DNA of 64,000 bases, from contig NC_035446.2 of the NCBI RefSeq assembly GCF_002127325.2, forward strand, positions 155,550,629-155,614,628. The letters are read 5' to 3'. This document shows positions 22,240 to 35,047 of the stretch, in pieces. The translations under genes were made by a program, and so were the position numbers. This DNA is from Helianthus annuus (lineage: Eukaryota > Streptophyta > Magnoliopsida > Asterales > Asteraceae). Within the stretch, counting starts at the first letter, position 1; each line of letters opens with the position of its first letter. The notes beneath the pieces are model-generated. The model did not search any database. It saw only the letters and a program-made list of their open reading frames with translations, and was not told the DNA's origin.

Positions 22240-25200
22240 TGTCACACCCCGATTTCCACGTGTCTCACCGGTGGGCCCGGTGGGGGATTACCGTGACGAT
22301 GTTGGCAACAATATAGTCAAACCACACAATTATATAATGCACAGCGGAAGCATAATTTAAATATATAATTTCAACCTCTGATTGTAATATCAAAATGTAT
22401 TACAGAAGTTGAATATCCACAGTGGATCGTAAATACAGATAAAGTATTGTTCCTTTAGATACTGCAATCAAGCTTGCGAGGCTTATCCCGACGCTAGGGA
22501 GCTAATACCAGCCAATTACGTTTAGGTACCTGCACTTAATCTTTTTGGGGAAAATACGTCAGTTTACACTGGTAAATACATTCAACTGACACACTTAAAA
22601 ATGTTTATTAAAATTGATTTGAATGCACAAGGCACAAACTCTTTTATAACTTGGGAAAATTCATAATGATCTTGTGAACGTTTTACATGTTCTTTTATGC
22701 GTTCAGTAGCCCGGGTCGTGCCGGGTTAAAGATTTATAGACACACCACGTTTGCGTAAAACCGTAGTACAGAAACCAACGGCTACGTCTTTTAGTTTTAA
22801 TGTCGACACTTTATACCGGGTGTACGCCTACACCGGGATGTCGATGGTCGTGGCCATTTCGTAAAATGATGCCGAGGATATCCGGGACAACGGTCATTAA
22901 ACCCCCCAAAGGCTTATAAGCAACAAAACTGTTTAAATGAGCCAATCATATTTAATCAATTAACCACCTAAGCGATGGAAGTATATAATGCTCAATCAAG
23001 CGGTATTAATATACCGTAACCCAAGCCCATATAGGGGAAATAAGTCAAAAGTATTTACCTTTGCAAGTATTAATCCTTATTTTAGATCAAGTCACCGATA
23101 GCTTTTACTGGGGCTCCTAATCTGGAACGAAGGTTTTAATTAACCTCTTAGAATCCTAACGGTCCTTGTATTAGCCGTAGCTTAAACGGTTGATTCCGAT
23201 ATATAGATATGGTTAATTCGCACGAAAAGGCGAAAACCGAGAATGGAGTATGATTTGGACCCAACAAGTTCAGAGACTTGTTTTTATATGGGTCAATGGT
23301 TCATACTCTGGATTTTGGGGTTCAAATAGTATAATTTGACCCGTATCGGCTATTGCACGAAAACTAGTTCCATGAGCCGTACCGTGTGCGCAAATAGGCG
23401 AAACGGTTAACCATAAGAGTCCTACGCTTATTTCCTAAGTCAATATGCCTTAAAAGTATTTTGGTATCAGTAGGATACCTTCCGTAATGCCCGTAACGAG
23501 TTTAAGTTAATATTATGCTCCGAAGGGGCTTTTCGGTCATTTTAAAGACTTAAAAAAAGACTTTTCGAGTTCTACAGGAAATCTGAGTTTCCCGAACAGC
23601 TTATAAAGCTCAAAACACTTTATTTATTATTTAAAACCAGTGGCAATTGGAATCGGGTCAAAAGACCTTGTAGAACTCCCGTTTTGGCCAAAAAGGGCAT
23701 ATTCGGTACTAACCGAACCGTAGCCATAACCGCAGGTTATGAGCAAGGTAAAAATTATTAAAAATCTTTAAAATTCCCAAAATATTATTTTACCACAGTG
23801 GGTAAAAGTTTTGGTGACGAAAACTTGGGTTAGATGGGCGTTATGCTAATTGCGCCGTAAATTACAAAACTTTCTTAAAAGTGCGCCTTTTAGCATAACT
23901 CTCATTCTAGACCTCGGATTGACGTGAAATTTTAAGGACATGCTTATAATTTAATAAGCAAGGTCTTGGTCCGTTCACGTGTCCGAAATACTCGTTTTAA
24001 TTTTAAAAGGCCGTTACGGTCAACTTTTAGGCGAATGACGGAAATGCGCTAAAGACTCGGATAACTCATGAACCGACCACAGAGGCTTATACCAACATGT
24101 GACCTGGTTCTAATAGAGTCCTAAGGTATATTTATACCTCACTAAAACGGGTCAGAACTGAAGTCAAAGCAAAAGTCAAACTTTTGCGACTTTCGGCTCC
24201 GAACCGGTTCAATATAGCAAATGGTCGATTCAAACGAGCGCAAACAAGTTTATATACTTATTATCATGTTTTATGATTATCAAAACAGGTTCCATAACAT
24301 ATATCTTACAGATTATGCATAAATCGCCAAAATAGCTTTCTGTTGACTTTTTAACCGCACGTTTGACTCGATATTTGACATAGTTAGAGTGGTGATCAGG
24401 GGGAACCCTTTTAGAGGTTTAATACCCACATAAATACCAACTCAAAACTACTTTTGGTTCGTCATAAGACTGAACCATCACTGAGTTATTTTAAAGTCAA
24501 ACCATACTTACGACGGTTTGGTTTTAGCTAAATACTAAGCATAAACTGAAGTATGAATGATCAAGGCAACTTACAGAAGTTAGGACTTGAATATGGAGCA
24601 GAGAGAACACTTGGGAGCACTTAGAATGATCAGATGGAAGTTGTTTGAGTTGTGTGAATGTTGTAACTACAACATGGCTATTTATAGCCAAATGCCAAGC
24701 CATATTGATCATTGCAAGCACTACTATCAGACCAGAGGTGATGGTAGGTGTCCCCTAAGTGTTATGGGTTGAGCATAGGGTGCCCATGCCCCATAATTAT
24801 GTGCATGATCGTTCACAAGCTCCAAAGTCAAGAAAACACAATTTTTCTGCATCTGGGCACTTTACGCGGCCCGCATGGGAGTTCCATGCCATTTTAACGC
24901 GGGTCGCCTAAAGTTCAAGAATCAGACGCGAAATAGAGGAGGCTCGCGGCCGCCTCAACTTATGTCTAAACCTTACGCGGGTCGCCTAAGGTTAAAATTT
25001 CAGGATTTTAAATCTTTTTGTAATTATTACAGAATCTGGCCATTAATAACGAAATCTTTCGTAATGATTCGCCTGACCCTTCGGTTTTGAAGGGGTAACT
25101 TTGCGGTTTGGCCCTCGGTATTTACCGATAGGGGCCTCGTGTTAATTACCCGCATTATTAAGTCCCCGGTTTATTTATTAATTATATTGGAAAGCCTTAA

Positions 25201-25621
25201 CTTTCACTGTTGACGCTTTTAACCTTCTTCTACGAATTCGATCGTAACTTTCTCGTTTCATATCGAAACTTCGCGAAATTCATATATATTTTAGTGAGGG
25301 TATAATACCGTTACAAAGTCTTGGGCTAAGGGTCACTCAGAGGTATTATTAACATGTTGACACAGTTAACCCCTGTAGTTTGTAATCTCTCACTTTCTTC
25401 CGCGTTTTATTTTTTGTACGATCTATAATTTATTCGTTTGAAGGTTTAAGCATTATTTAGGGATACTATACAGTATATTTACCCTTGTTGACTTTTATAA
25501 CCCTCGAATTTATATACTTTCAAGGTTTGTCAAAATTAGTCCTTTATTTATTATAGATGCCACGTGTAAACAAATGACACGTGTTAACACATCATTGGAC
25601 ACCAAATTTCGAGGTGTTACA
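22240..25621 (-). mobile_element. 5' LTR of the inner element (contig-end copy with indel errors)
   Basis: Same sequence as 11697-15097 but 19 bp shorter. From about 23,187, and mainly beyond 24,500, it lacks single bases in homopolymers and a few short pieces (at about 24,525, 24,602, 24,826, 24,951, 25,007, 25,119, 25,224, 25,290 and 25,322). It is followed at 25622 by TTCACGCATATC, the same target flank as at 34481. The indel pattern is what an unpolished contig end gives. Confidence 0.93.
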
Positions 25622-25670
25622 TTCACGCATATCAATAGTTACTTTTCTTTCCCCCTCCACCTCAGTCACA

Positions 25671-25683
25671 NNNNNNNNNNNNN
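25671..25683. other. 13-N assembly gap
   Basis: Exactly 13 N. The sequence on the right jumps back into the middle of pol (equivalent to 16841), so the flanking contigs overlap rather than being separated. As I recall, optical-map hybrid scaffolding inserts 13 N where neighbouring contigs overlap. Confidence 0.97.
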
Positions 25684-28520
25684 TCGTGGGTGGTGTAATT
25701 CTTTTCATGCACCTTTAATTGCCTTGAAGCATAGGCAATCACCTTGCCCTTCTGCATAAGCACACACCCCATGCCTGTGTGTGATGCATCGCAGTAAACT
25801 ACGAATTCATCTGTACCTTCCGGTAAGGTCAACACAGGTGCGTTGCTTAGCTTTTGCTTCAGTATTTCGAAGGACTCTTGCTGCTTTGGGCCCCAGATGT
25901 ACTTTTCTTTCTTCTTGGTCAAGGAAGTCAAGGGCGCAGCAATCCTTGAAAATTTTCAATAAATCTCCGGTAGTATCCTGCTAACCCCAGGAAGCTACGG
26001 ATTTCGGTAGGCGTCTTTGGCTCTTGCCAGTTCATGACTGCCTCTACCTTAGCGGGATCCACTTGGATACCATGCTCACTCACAACGTGTCCTAAAATTG
26101 AACCTCTCTTAGCCAGAATTCACATTTCGAGAATTTGGCGTAGAGTTTCTCACGCTGTAGTAATTCGAGAATGCAACGGAGGTGCTTCTCGTGGTCAGCT
26201 TGATTCTTGGAATAGATAAGGATATCGTCGATGAAGACTATGACGAATTTGTCCAGGTACGGCTTGCAAACGCGATTCATGAGATCCATGAACGCAGCCG
26301 GTGCATTTGTGAGCCCAAAAGGCATCACAAGGAACTCGTAATGACCATAGCGAGTCCTAAATGCAGTCTTGTGTACATCTTCATCTCTGACCCTTAGTGA
26401 TGATAACCCGACCTTAAGTCGATCTTGGAGAAGTAGCTTGCTCCTTGCAGCTGGTCGAACAGATCATCGATCCTTGGTAAAGGATATCTATTCTTTATGG
26501 TAACTTTATTCAGTTCTCTATAGTCAATGCACAGCCGCATCGATCCGTCCTTCTTCTTTACAAATAGGACAGGAGCTCCCCAGGGAGATGAACTAGGTCT
26601 GATAAAACCTTTCGCCAGCAGTTCATCCAACTGGGTCCTCAGCTCTTTCATTTCCGTTGGCGCTAGTCTGTAAGGTGCTCTTGCTATCGGAGCTGCTCCA
26701 GGAATGATGTCAATTCTGAACTCCACTTGTCTATCTGGTGGCAAACCAGGTAGTTCTTCAGGAAAAACCTCGGGGTATTCAGAAATGACAGGAAGATCCT
26801 CGATCTTCGGCTTTGGTTCTTCAATTATCACCTGAGCCATGTAAATTACACAGCCCCTGTTCAAACACCTTGAAGCTTTCAGCATAGATACGTCTTCGGG
26901 CAATCCGTAATGCGTATCTCCTCGAATGGTAAGAGATTCACCACTCGGAGTCTTTAAGACTATCTGCCTTTTGCCGCAAATGATTTGGGCCTGGTTATGG
27001 GATAACCAGTCCATGCCTAGCACGATATCAAAACCCGCCAATTTGAAGGGAAGTAGAGATAAAGGAAAAGAATGGTTCCTAATGGATATTTCACATCCTT
27101 CTAGAATAGTAGAGACGGTTTCTATCGTGCCGTCTGCTAATTCTACTTTGTATTTCACGTCAAGGGTTTTGATTGGCATATTTAGTAGTTGGCAAAATTT
27201 CTGGTCTACAAAGGACTTATCAGCGCCAGAATCGAACAGTACTCTTGCAAATATATTATTTACGAGAAAAGTACCTGTAAGCACATTGTCGTCCTTGACC
27301 GCTTCCTTTGCATCCAAGCGAAAAACTCTCGCATTCGACTTCTTCGTCTCTTCCGCCTTCTTGGCATACTTCGGGCAATTACTCTTTATGTGCCCCTTTT
27401 CATTACAATTATAGCAGGTTGCATCCTTTATCTTTTTGCACTCCACTGTCTTATGATCCTTGGACTTGCATAGCCCACAGGGTGGAGTCCTTTGTTGCGA
27501 CTGCGAACCAGACGCAAACCTACACTTCCCGGAGTGAGGTTTCTTGCAGACCTTGCAGTGGGGTCTTCCATCAGCTTGCCCCTCCTTCTTTGCCTCCGAC
27601 CCTCTCTTGCCTTCACCGTTTCCACGGTGCTTTTTCCCGGACTTTCGTGAGGTATCATCCTCACGCTTTCGCTTTTCAGCCTCCTTGCTCCTTTGTGCCC
27701 TCAGACGGACAGCATCAAGTGTAAGAGACAAGGAGAGGTCAGTAACTGACCTGAAGGTCGTTGGCCTAGAAGCCTTTACGCTGGCCTTGATTGCCGGCTC
27801 TAAGCCCCCAATGAATCGGGCAATCCTTCGTGGTTCTGGTGTCACAAGATATGGCACCAGGCGTGACATAGTGTTAAAACTTGTCAGATAAGCTTGACAA
27901 TCCAGGTTTGTCATCACTAGTGAGACAAAATCAGCCTCAATCTTTTCAACCTCGTGCTGAGGGCAGTAGTTTTCTTTTATGAGGGTAATAAACTCCCCCC
28001 ATGACATTTTGTACAAGGCAGACTTACCTGAAGCCTGCACCAGAGCTCTCCACCACGCCAGGGCCTCGCCCTTGAAAGACTGGGACACAAACTTAACCAC
28101 GTCCCTCTCAGCGCACCCGCTGATGTCCACAATCGTGTCCATCTCGTCCAGCCAGGTTATACAGTCAACCGCACCTTTCTCCCCTGTAAATTCACGGGGC
28201 TTACATGATACAAAGTATTTGTAGGTGCAACCCTTAGCACTGGACGCATCAGTATATTCTCTATCGCGATGAACGCTGTGCTCAGTAGACGAATGCTTGT
28301 CGTCATCTTTCTTGGGTTCAGAGGGTGGTTTGGAGTGTGTCTTTGGTTTAGAGGGTGGTTTTGACACAGATCTGCCTTGAGACTCAGTATGTTGACGATC
28401 AATCGCTGCCTGGACAGCATTGTTGATCAGAGCCTTCAGTTGGGCGCCTGTCATATGTACTGACGCATTGTCATAGTCATCTTCATTTGTGTGGCTGTTC
28501 TCTCCATTGGGATCCGCCAT
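25684..28520 (-). pseudogene. Duplicated 5' two-thirds of gag-pol (assembly copy)
   Basis: Repeats 16841-19680, with offset 8840 beyond about 26,400. The first 700 bp carry a few substitutions and three one-base deletions (at about 25,953, 26,096 and 26,398) that break the RT frame into pieces (25684-25931, 26092-26328, 26394-28520). From 26,400 to 28,520 it matches the intact copy wherever compared. The breaks sit at the contig start and probably are sequencing errors, not biology. It should not be counted as a second gene. Confidence 0.88.
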
Positions 28521-29694
28521 TGTAACTTGAATCTGTTACAGAAGATAACAAAATTTTAATTTAGGAGATTATTATGTGATTGTCTTTTATGACAATTTGT
28601 CAACCATGGTACAGAGACCATATTCGGTTAACTTATTATCTCATTACATTAAATATTAGGATTTGAATATATCCTATATTAACTATATAAATAGTACTGG
28701 CGGCATAAAGCCTAATCATGATGATGTTTTATAATATTAGCCGAGATTCCAGAGAATCAAAGGCATAGAGAGTTGAACCGTAGTTCTTTTATCTCTTTCT
28801 GACAGAGAGTCATAGACTACTACTGCCTTTTGTCTTATAAGACAATTATTATGGCCCATAGGCACTACACCTCTAATGGATGTCTTAATATGGTTGGCCC
28901 GTAGGCACTACATCACTAATGGATGTTTTGATAATATTGGCCCGTAGGCACTGCATCACTAATGGATGTTTTAATAATACTGGCCCGTAGGCATTGCATC
29001 ACTAAATGGATGTCTTTATAATACTGGCCCGTAGGCATTGCATCACTAAATGGATGTCTTTATAGTACTGGCCCGTAGGCATTGCATCACTAAATGGATG
29101 TCTTTATAGTACTGGCCCGTAGGCATTGCATCACTAAATGGATGTCTTTATTATATTGATCACCTTCATTGGTGATTTAACCCACGATCTATATATCATT
29201 TAGTTGGGTTTGAAATCCTTTAAAGGATTATTGTATAAGAATGACGTGCGTGATTTTAACGAATCACATCTGCCATGAATGTTAACATGCGTACAGAGGT
29301 TAACAGAGAATCAGAATCTTTTCAGCTAGGTCGTACCATCTTGACTGATCTTAAAAGACCCCAAGCTAGGTTTCACCTCCTTAAGATTCTTTATTAGGCA
29401 GATCAATATAAAAGGAATGGTTTTGATTTATTTTTTTATATATATTAAAACAAAACTCATAACATACATTCCAAAATCTCAAATACAATTACATATTGCC
29501 CTAAACGGGTCTTTCAAATAATACATACCTCCAGAGAGGTTTTAAAATAAGTGACAAGTCCACGCAGGGACTAATATAAGATAGGTGTCCATGCAAGGAC
29601 TAAAGATAAGTCCACGTAGGGACTGAAATACGATAAGTTGTCCACATAGGGACTTCTTTCAAAATAGAAATTACATTCGTACTACTATTAAGGG
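28521..29694 (-). other. Second copy of the inner element spacer (assembly copy)
   Basis: Same as 19681-20854 at offset 8840, including the seven-unit tandem repeat (28853-29157) and the hairpins. No gene. Confidence 0.85.
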
Positions 29695-30906
29695 CTAGTG
29701 GTCACGTTTCTTCTTTTTGCCCTTTAGTAGGTTCGCCAAGCCCTTGAGAAATCCTCGGTGGCTTTTCTTTTCTTCCTCGAACTCTCTCTCCACACGATCT
29801 AGTCGATGGAGTATTTCTTCCTGCTCAGGAGGAGAAAATCGTGGTTGTGGCGCTTGGTGCGGAACTGGAGGTCTGGGAGGTATTGGATACCCATGGGCTG
29901 AGTAGTCCGCTGGTCCCATGTTTCCATGTGCTCCGTCAGGGTAGCGCGCATTATATCTAGCCGACACCACATATGGGTCGCGCTCATAGCCGTAGTTGTA
30001 TTGTGCTTGTGACGGTTCAAACGGGTTGTAAGCCGTTGGACCTGTGTAAGCTGGTATGGGTTGGTCATACCCAAATGGTGGCGAATTTCGTGCAGTAGGC
30101 GCGGAGTTCGCTTCCTGTATAGGACTTGAAGGTCCTTCTTCTTGTAGCGGTGGATAGTGGCTACTACTAGAATGTCGAGGAGTGCTGAAGTGGTTACCCC
30201 CTCCTCCCCGTGTAGACATACGAGCATTGGTCCTCCTACGCCTCGGCGGATCAGGTATTACCGGTTGTGCCGGTGGCGGAGGTGGTGGCGTAACTGCCTC
30301 AAAGCGTGAATCCTCAGAGGGATCCTGTGGATGTCTCGGTTGTTGTGTCTGATGAGATGGTGTGTTGTACCACTCATGTCGGTCAAACAAGGCCATAAAG
30401 CTGTCTGGACCTTGATATTGTGGACCATGATATGAAGATCCATCAGATACTTCTATCGGATGCGTGGGCGTACCACGAGCTGGTTCAGTTGGATCCTCAT
30501 CTTCCTCCATGGGATCTTCAGAAAAATGGTCTTGTGGACCTAGTGGAACAAATCCTGAAGGTTCCTGTATGTAGTCAGCCGGATTGAACTGAGCTACGTA
30601 GTATGGACTAGGGTCGTCATAATTCCGGTGAGAAACCGAACGTTGTAGAGGTATGAAGGAAGGTTGTGGGTTGTTGGGATTATTTTCTGAATCTGGCCCA
30701 AAGGAGTGCCGGTAGGATGGCGTCGAGCTGTGCGAAGTGGAATGCCTCGCTGGTTCGTAAAGATCTCTTCGTCGTTGCGGCTCTTCGCTCCTTGTCATCG
30801 AAGGATGTCTTGTACCAGATGGTCCAGCTTCTTGATCGTGATGTGTCATGATTTCTCCTCGGCCTCTTCGTCCCCTTCCTCTTCCTCGGAATATAACAGG
30901 TGGCAT
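29695..30906 (-). CDS. Second copy of the additional ORF (assembly copy)
   Basis: Same 403-aa frame as 20855-22066 at offset 8840, with no difference seen. Probably the same genomic molecule represented twice; see the N gap entry. Confidence 0.7.
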   Translation of the reverse strand: MPPVIFRGRGRGRRGRGEIMTHHDQEAGPSGTRHPSMTRSEEPQRRRDLYEPARHSTSHSSTPSYRHSFGPDSENNPNNPQPSFIPLQRSVSHRNYDDPSPYYVAQFNPADYIQEPSGFVPLGPQDHFSEDPMEEDEDPTEPARGTPTHPIEVSDGSSYHGPQYQGPDSFMALFDRHEWYNTPSHQTQQPRHPQDPSEDSRFEAVTPPPPPPAQPVIPDPPRRRRTNARMSTRGGGGNHFSTPRHSSSSHYPPLQEEGPSSPIQEANSAPTARNSPPFGYDQPIPAYTGPTAYNPFEPSQAQYNYGYERDPYVVSARYNARYPDGAHGNMGPADYSAHGYPIPPRPPVPHQAPQPRFSPPEQEEILHRLDRVEREFEEEKKSHRGFLKGLANLLKGKKKKRDH

Positions 30907-31064
30907 TTTCCTGCTCCAAAACTTATTAAAAATCAAATCGAAAAATAAAGACAAAAAGGAGTATTAATCCGAATTTGTCCTAAGTTCTTGTCTAGACTCA
31001 AGTATGTGCAATTGTGTCACTGAGATTAAACACATTAGGATAGTGTTTAATTCACTCAATGTTG

Positions 31065-31076
31065 GCTCTGATACCA
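31065..31076 (-). promoter_or_regulatory. Primer-binding site, second copy
   Basis: The - strand reads TGGTATCAGAGC, 3 bp from the LTR edge at 31080. Duplicate of 22225-22236. Confidence 0.85.
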
Positions 31077-31079
31077 ACC

Positions 31080-34000
31080 TGTCACACCCCGATTTCCACG
31101 TGTCTCACCGGTGGGCCCGGTGGGGGATTACCGTGACGATGTTGGCAACAATATAGTCAAACCACACAATTATATAATGCACAGCGGAAGCATAATTTAA
31201 ATATATAATTTCAACCTCTGATTGTAATATCAAAATGTATTACAGAAGTTGAATATCCACAGTGGATCGTAAATACAGATAAAGTATTGTTCCTTTAGAT
31301 ACTGCAATCAAGCTTGCGAGGCTTATCCCGACGCTAGGGAGCTAATACCAGCCAATTACGTTTAGGTACCTGCACTTAATCTTTTTGGGGAAAATACGTC
31401 AGTTTACACTGGTAAATACATTCAACTGACACACTTAAAAATGTTTATTAAAATTGATTTGAATGCACAAGGCACAAACTCTTTTATAACTTGGGAAAAT
31501 TCATAATGATCTTGTGAACGTTTTACATGTTCTTTTATGCGTTCAGTAGCCCGGGTCGTGCCGGGTTAAAGATTTATAGACACACCACGTTTGCGTAAAA
31601 CCGTAGTACAGAAACCAACGGCTACGTCTTTTAGTTTTAATGTCGACACTTTATACCGGGTGTACGCCTACACCGGGATGTCGATGGTCGTGGCCATTTC
31701 GTAAAATGATGCCGAGGATATCCGGGACAACGGTCATTAAACCCCCCAAAGGCTTATAAGCAACAAAACTGTTTAAATGAGCCAATCATATTTAATCAAT
31801 TAACCACCTAAGCGATGGAAGTATATAATGCTCAATCAAGCGGTATTAATATACCGTAACCCAAGCCCATATAGGGGAAATAAGTCAAAAGTATTTACCT
31901 TTGCAAGTATTAATCCTTATTTTAGATCAAGTCACCGATAGCTTTTACTGGGGCTCCTAATCTGGAACGAAGGTTTTAATTAACCTCTTAGAATCCTAAC
32001 GGTCCTTGTATTAGCCGTAGCTTAAACCGGTTGATTCCGATATATAGATATGGTTAATTCGCACGAAAAGGCGAAAACCGAGAATGGAGTATGATTTGGA
32101 CCCAACAAGTTCAGAGACTTGTTTTTATATGGGTCAATGGTTCATACTCTGGATTTTGGGGTTCAAATAGTATAATTTGACCCGTATCGGCTATTGCACG
32201 AAAACTAGTTCCATGAGCCGTACCGTGTGCGCAAATAGGCGAAACGGTTAACCATAAGAGTCCTACGCTTATTTCCTAAGTCAATATGCCTTAAAAGTAT
32301 TTTGGTATCAGTAGGATACCTTCCGTAATGCCCGTAACGAGTTTAAGTTAATATTATGCTCCGAAGGGGCTTTTCGGTCATTTTAAAGACTTAAAAAAAG
32401 ACTTTTCGAGTTCTACAGGAAATCTGAGTTTCCCGAACAGCTTATAAAGCTCAAAACACTTTATTTATTATTTAAAACCAGTGGCAATTGGAATCGGGTC
32501 AAAAGACCTTGTAGAACTCCCGTTTTGGCCAAAAAGGGCATATTCGGTACTAACCGAACCGTAGCCATAACCGCAGGTTATGAGCAAGGTAAAAATTATT
32601 AAAAATCTTTAAAATTCCCAAAATATTATTTTACCACAGTGGGTAAAAGTTTTGGTGACGAAAACTTGGGTTAGATGGGCGTTATGCTAATTGCGCCGTA
32701 AATTACAAAACTTTCTTAAAAGTGCGCCTTTTAGCATAACTCTCATTCTAGACCTCGGATTGACGTGAAATTTTAAGGACATGCTTATAATTTAATAAGC
32801 AAGGTCTTGGTCCGTTCACGTGTCCGAAATACTCGTTTTAATTTTAAAAGGCCGTTACGGTCAACTTTTAGGCGAATGACGGAAATGCGCTAAAGACTCG
32901 GATAACTCATGAACCGACCACAGAGGCTTATACCAACATGTGACCTGGTTCTAATAGAGTCCTAAGGTATATTTATACCTCACTAAAACGGGTCAGAACT
33001 GAAGTCAAAGCAAAAGTCAAACTTTTGCGACTTTCGGCTCCGAACCGGTTCAATATAGCAAATGGTCGATTCAAACGAGCGCAAACAAGTTTATATACTT
33101 ATTATCATGTTTTATGATTATCAAAACAGGTTCCATAACATATATCTTACAGATTATGCATAAATCGCCAAAATAGCTTTCTGTTGACTTTTTAACCGCA
33201 CGTTTGACTCGATATTTGACATAGTTAGAGTGGTGATCAGGGGGAACCCTTTTAGAGGTTTAATACCCACATAAATACCAACTCAAAACTACTTTTGGTT
33301 CGTCATAAGACTGAACCATCACTGAGTTATTTTAAAGTCAAACCATACTTACGACGGTTTGGTTTTTAGCTAAATACTAAGCATAAACTGAAGTATGAAT
33401 GATCAAGGCAACTTACAGAAGTTAGGACTTGAATATGGAGCAGAGAAGAACACTTGGGAGCACTTAGAATGATCAGATGGAAGTTGTTTGAGTTGTGTGA
33501 ATGTTGTAACTACAACATGGCTATTTATAGCCAAATGCCAAGCCATATTGATCATTGCAAGCACTACTATCAGACCAGAGGTGATGGTAGGTGTCCCCTA
33601 AGTGTTATGGGTTGAGCATAGGGTGCCCATGCCCCATAATTATGTGCATGATCGTTCACAAGCTCCAAAAGTCAAGAAAACACAATTTTTCTGCATCTGG
33701 GCACTTTACGCGGCCCGCATGGGAGTTCCATGCCATTTTAACGCGGGTCGCCTAAAGTTCAAGAATCAGACGCGAAATAGAGGAGGCTCGCGGCCCGCCT
33801 CAACTTATGTCTAAACCTTACGCGGGTCGCCTAAGGTTAAAATTTCAGGATTTTTAAATCTTTTTGTAATTATTACAGAATCTGGCCATTAATAACGAAA
33901 TCTTTCGTAATGATTCGCCTGACCCTTCGGTTTTGAAGGGGTAACTTTGCGGTTTGGCCCTCGGTTATTTACCGATAGGGGCCTCGTGTTAATTACCCGC

Positions 34001-34480
34001 ATTATTAAGTCCCCGGTTTATTTATTAATTATATTGGAAAGCCTTAACTTTCACTGTTGACGCTTTTAACCCTTCTTCTACGAATTCGATCGTAACTTTC
34101 TCGTTTCATATCGAAACTTCGCGAAATTCATATATATTATTTTAGTGAGGGTATAATACCGTTACAAAGTCTTTGGGACGCTAAAGGGTCACTCAGAGGT
34201 ATTATTAAACATGTTGACACAGTTAACCCCTGTAGTTTGTAATCTCTCACTTTCTTCCGCGTTTTATTTTTTTGTACGATCTATAATTTATTCGTTTGAA
34301 GGTTTAAGCATTATTTAGGGATACTATACAGTATATTTACCCTTGTTGACATTTTATAACCCTCGAATTTATATACTTTCAAGGTTTGTCAAAATTAGTC
34401 CTTTATTTATTATAGATGCCACGTGTAAACAAATGACACGTGTTAACACATCATTGGACACCAAATTTCGAGGTGTTACA
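31080..34480 (-). mobile_element. 5' LTR of the inner element, accurate contig copy
   Basis: 3401 bp, the same length as 11697-15097 and identical wherever compared, including the positions where 22240-25621 has deletions. Followed by the target duplication TTCAC at 34481-34485. This is probably the correct version of the 5' LTR. Confidence 0.93.
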
Positions 34481-34485
34481 TTCAC

Positions 34486-34537
34486 GCATATCAATAGTTT
34501 ACTTTTCTTTCCCCCTCCACCTCAGTCACAAATATAA
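34486..34537 (+). pseudogene. C-terminal tail of the outer element's additional ORF
   Basis: Continues the frame cut at 11696: after removing the inner element and one TTCAC copy, the coiled-coil end KLKEEF runs on into THINSLLFFPPPPQSQI and a stop at 34535-34537. It shows that the insertion hit the last codons of that ORF. Confidence 0.6.
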
Positions 34538-35047
34538 TTGATTTATGGATTTTGCGGATTGCATTACATTTGGGTAAAGACACTAATGATAAGCCGGGAT
34601 TGTGGAGACTTTTAAAGACCACTTCAGACTACGTGATTTTGATACACTAGTATACTTGTTGGGCAAGGGTAGGGTGACCCTGTTTCCCCCCTTGATGTGA
34701 TACATTTTGAAAGACGATACAATTATGGTCGGAGAATAATGAGAGCCCAACCATCATAAAACATGCGACAATACTTTGTGGCCAATGACCAGCGAAAGCT
34801 CAGACGCAATGTCTTCGTTAAGCACGTTATTGATCTATATGTGTGTGCTATAATTTTAACGCTACGTGCTTACTTGCTATGCTCTCGTTAAACATAATTA
34901 CCAAATTGCTTGGTTATGCTATGATTATGTTATTGCTTGATTGGTTGGTATGATAACCTATTATGTGTATGTACGTATGACCACTAAACAACTAAACGCG
35001 TCCCCTGAACAAATATAACCTGACTTAACTAATTTTCTTCTAAGAAG
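34538..35047 (+). other. Non-coding spacer of the outer element before gag
   Basis: About 510 bp, no ORF of note. Contains a small hairpin ACCAA/TTGGT near 34,899. It corresponds in position to the longer hairpin-rich spacer of the inner element. Confidence 0.4.

Larger units (their letters stand above)
11697..34480 (-). mobile_element. Inner chromovirus-like Ty3/gypsy element (as assembled; contains a false duplication)
   Basis: Flanked by the 5-bp target duplication TTCAC (11692-11696 and 34481-34485), with TG...CA LTR ends. It reads on the - strand: primer site 22225-22236, additional ORF 22066-20855, gag-pol 19680-15133, polypurine tract 15112-15098. The assembly shows three LTRs (11697-15097, 22240-25621, 31080-34480) and a second partial body after an N gap. 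The target-flank sequence also follows the middle LTR, so the true element is probably 11697 to about 25621 only. Gag-pol is intact, and the first and third LTR copies are equal in length (3401 bp) with no difference in the stretches compared, so insertion is recent. Confidence 0.9.

Noticed and set aside
11697..34480. Two tandem copies of the inner element sharing a middle LTR (recombination product)
   Set aside because: The unique target flank follows the middle LTR before the N gap, and the second copy starts in mid-pol; a contig overlap explains this better.
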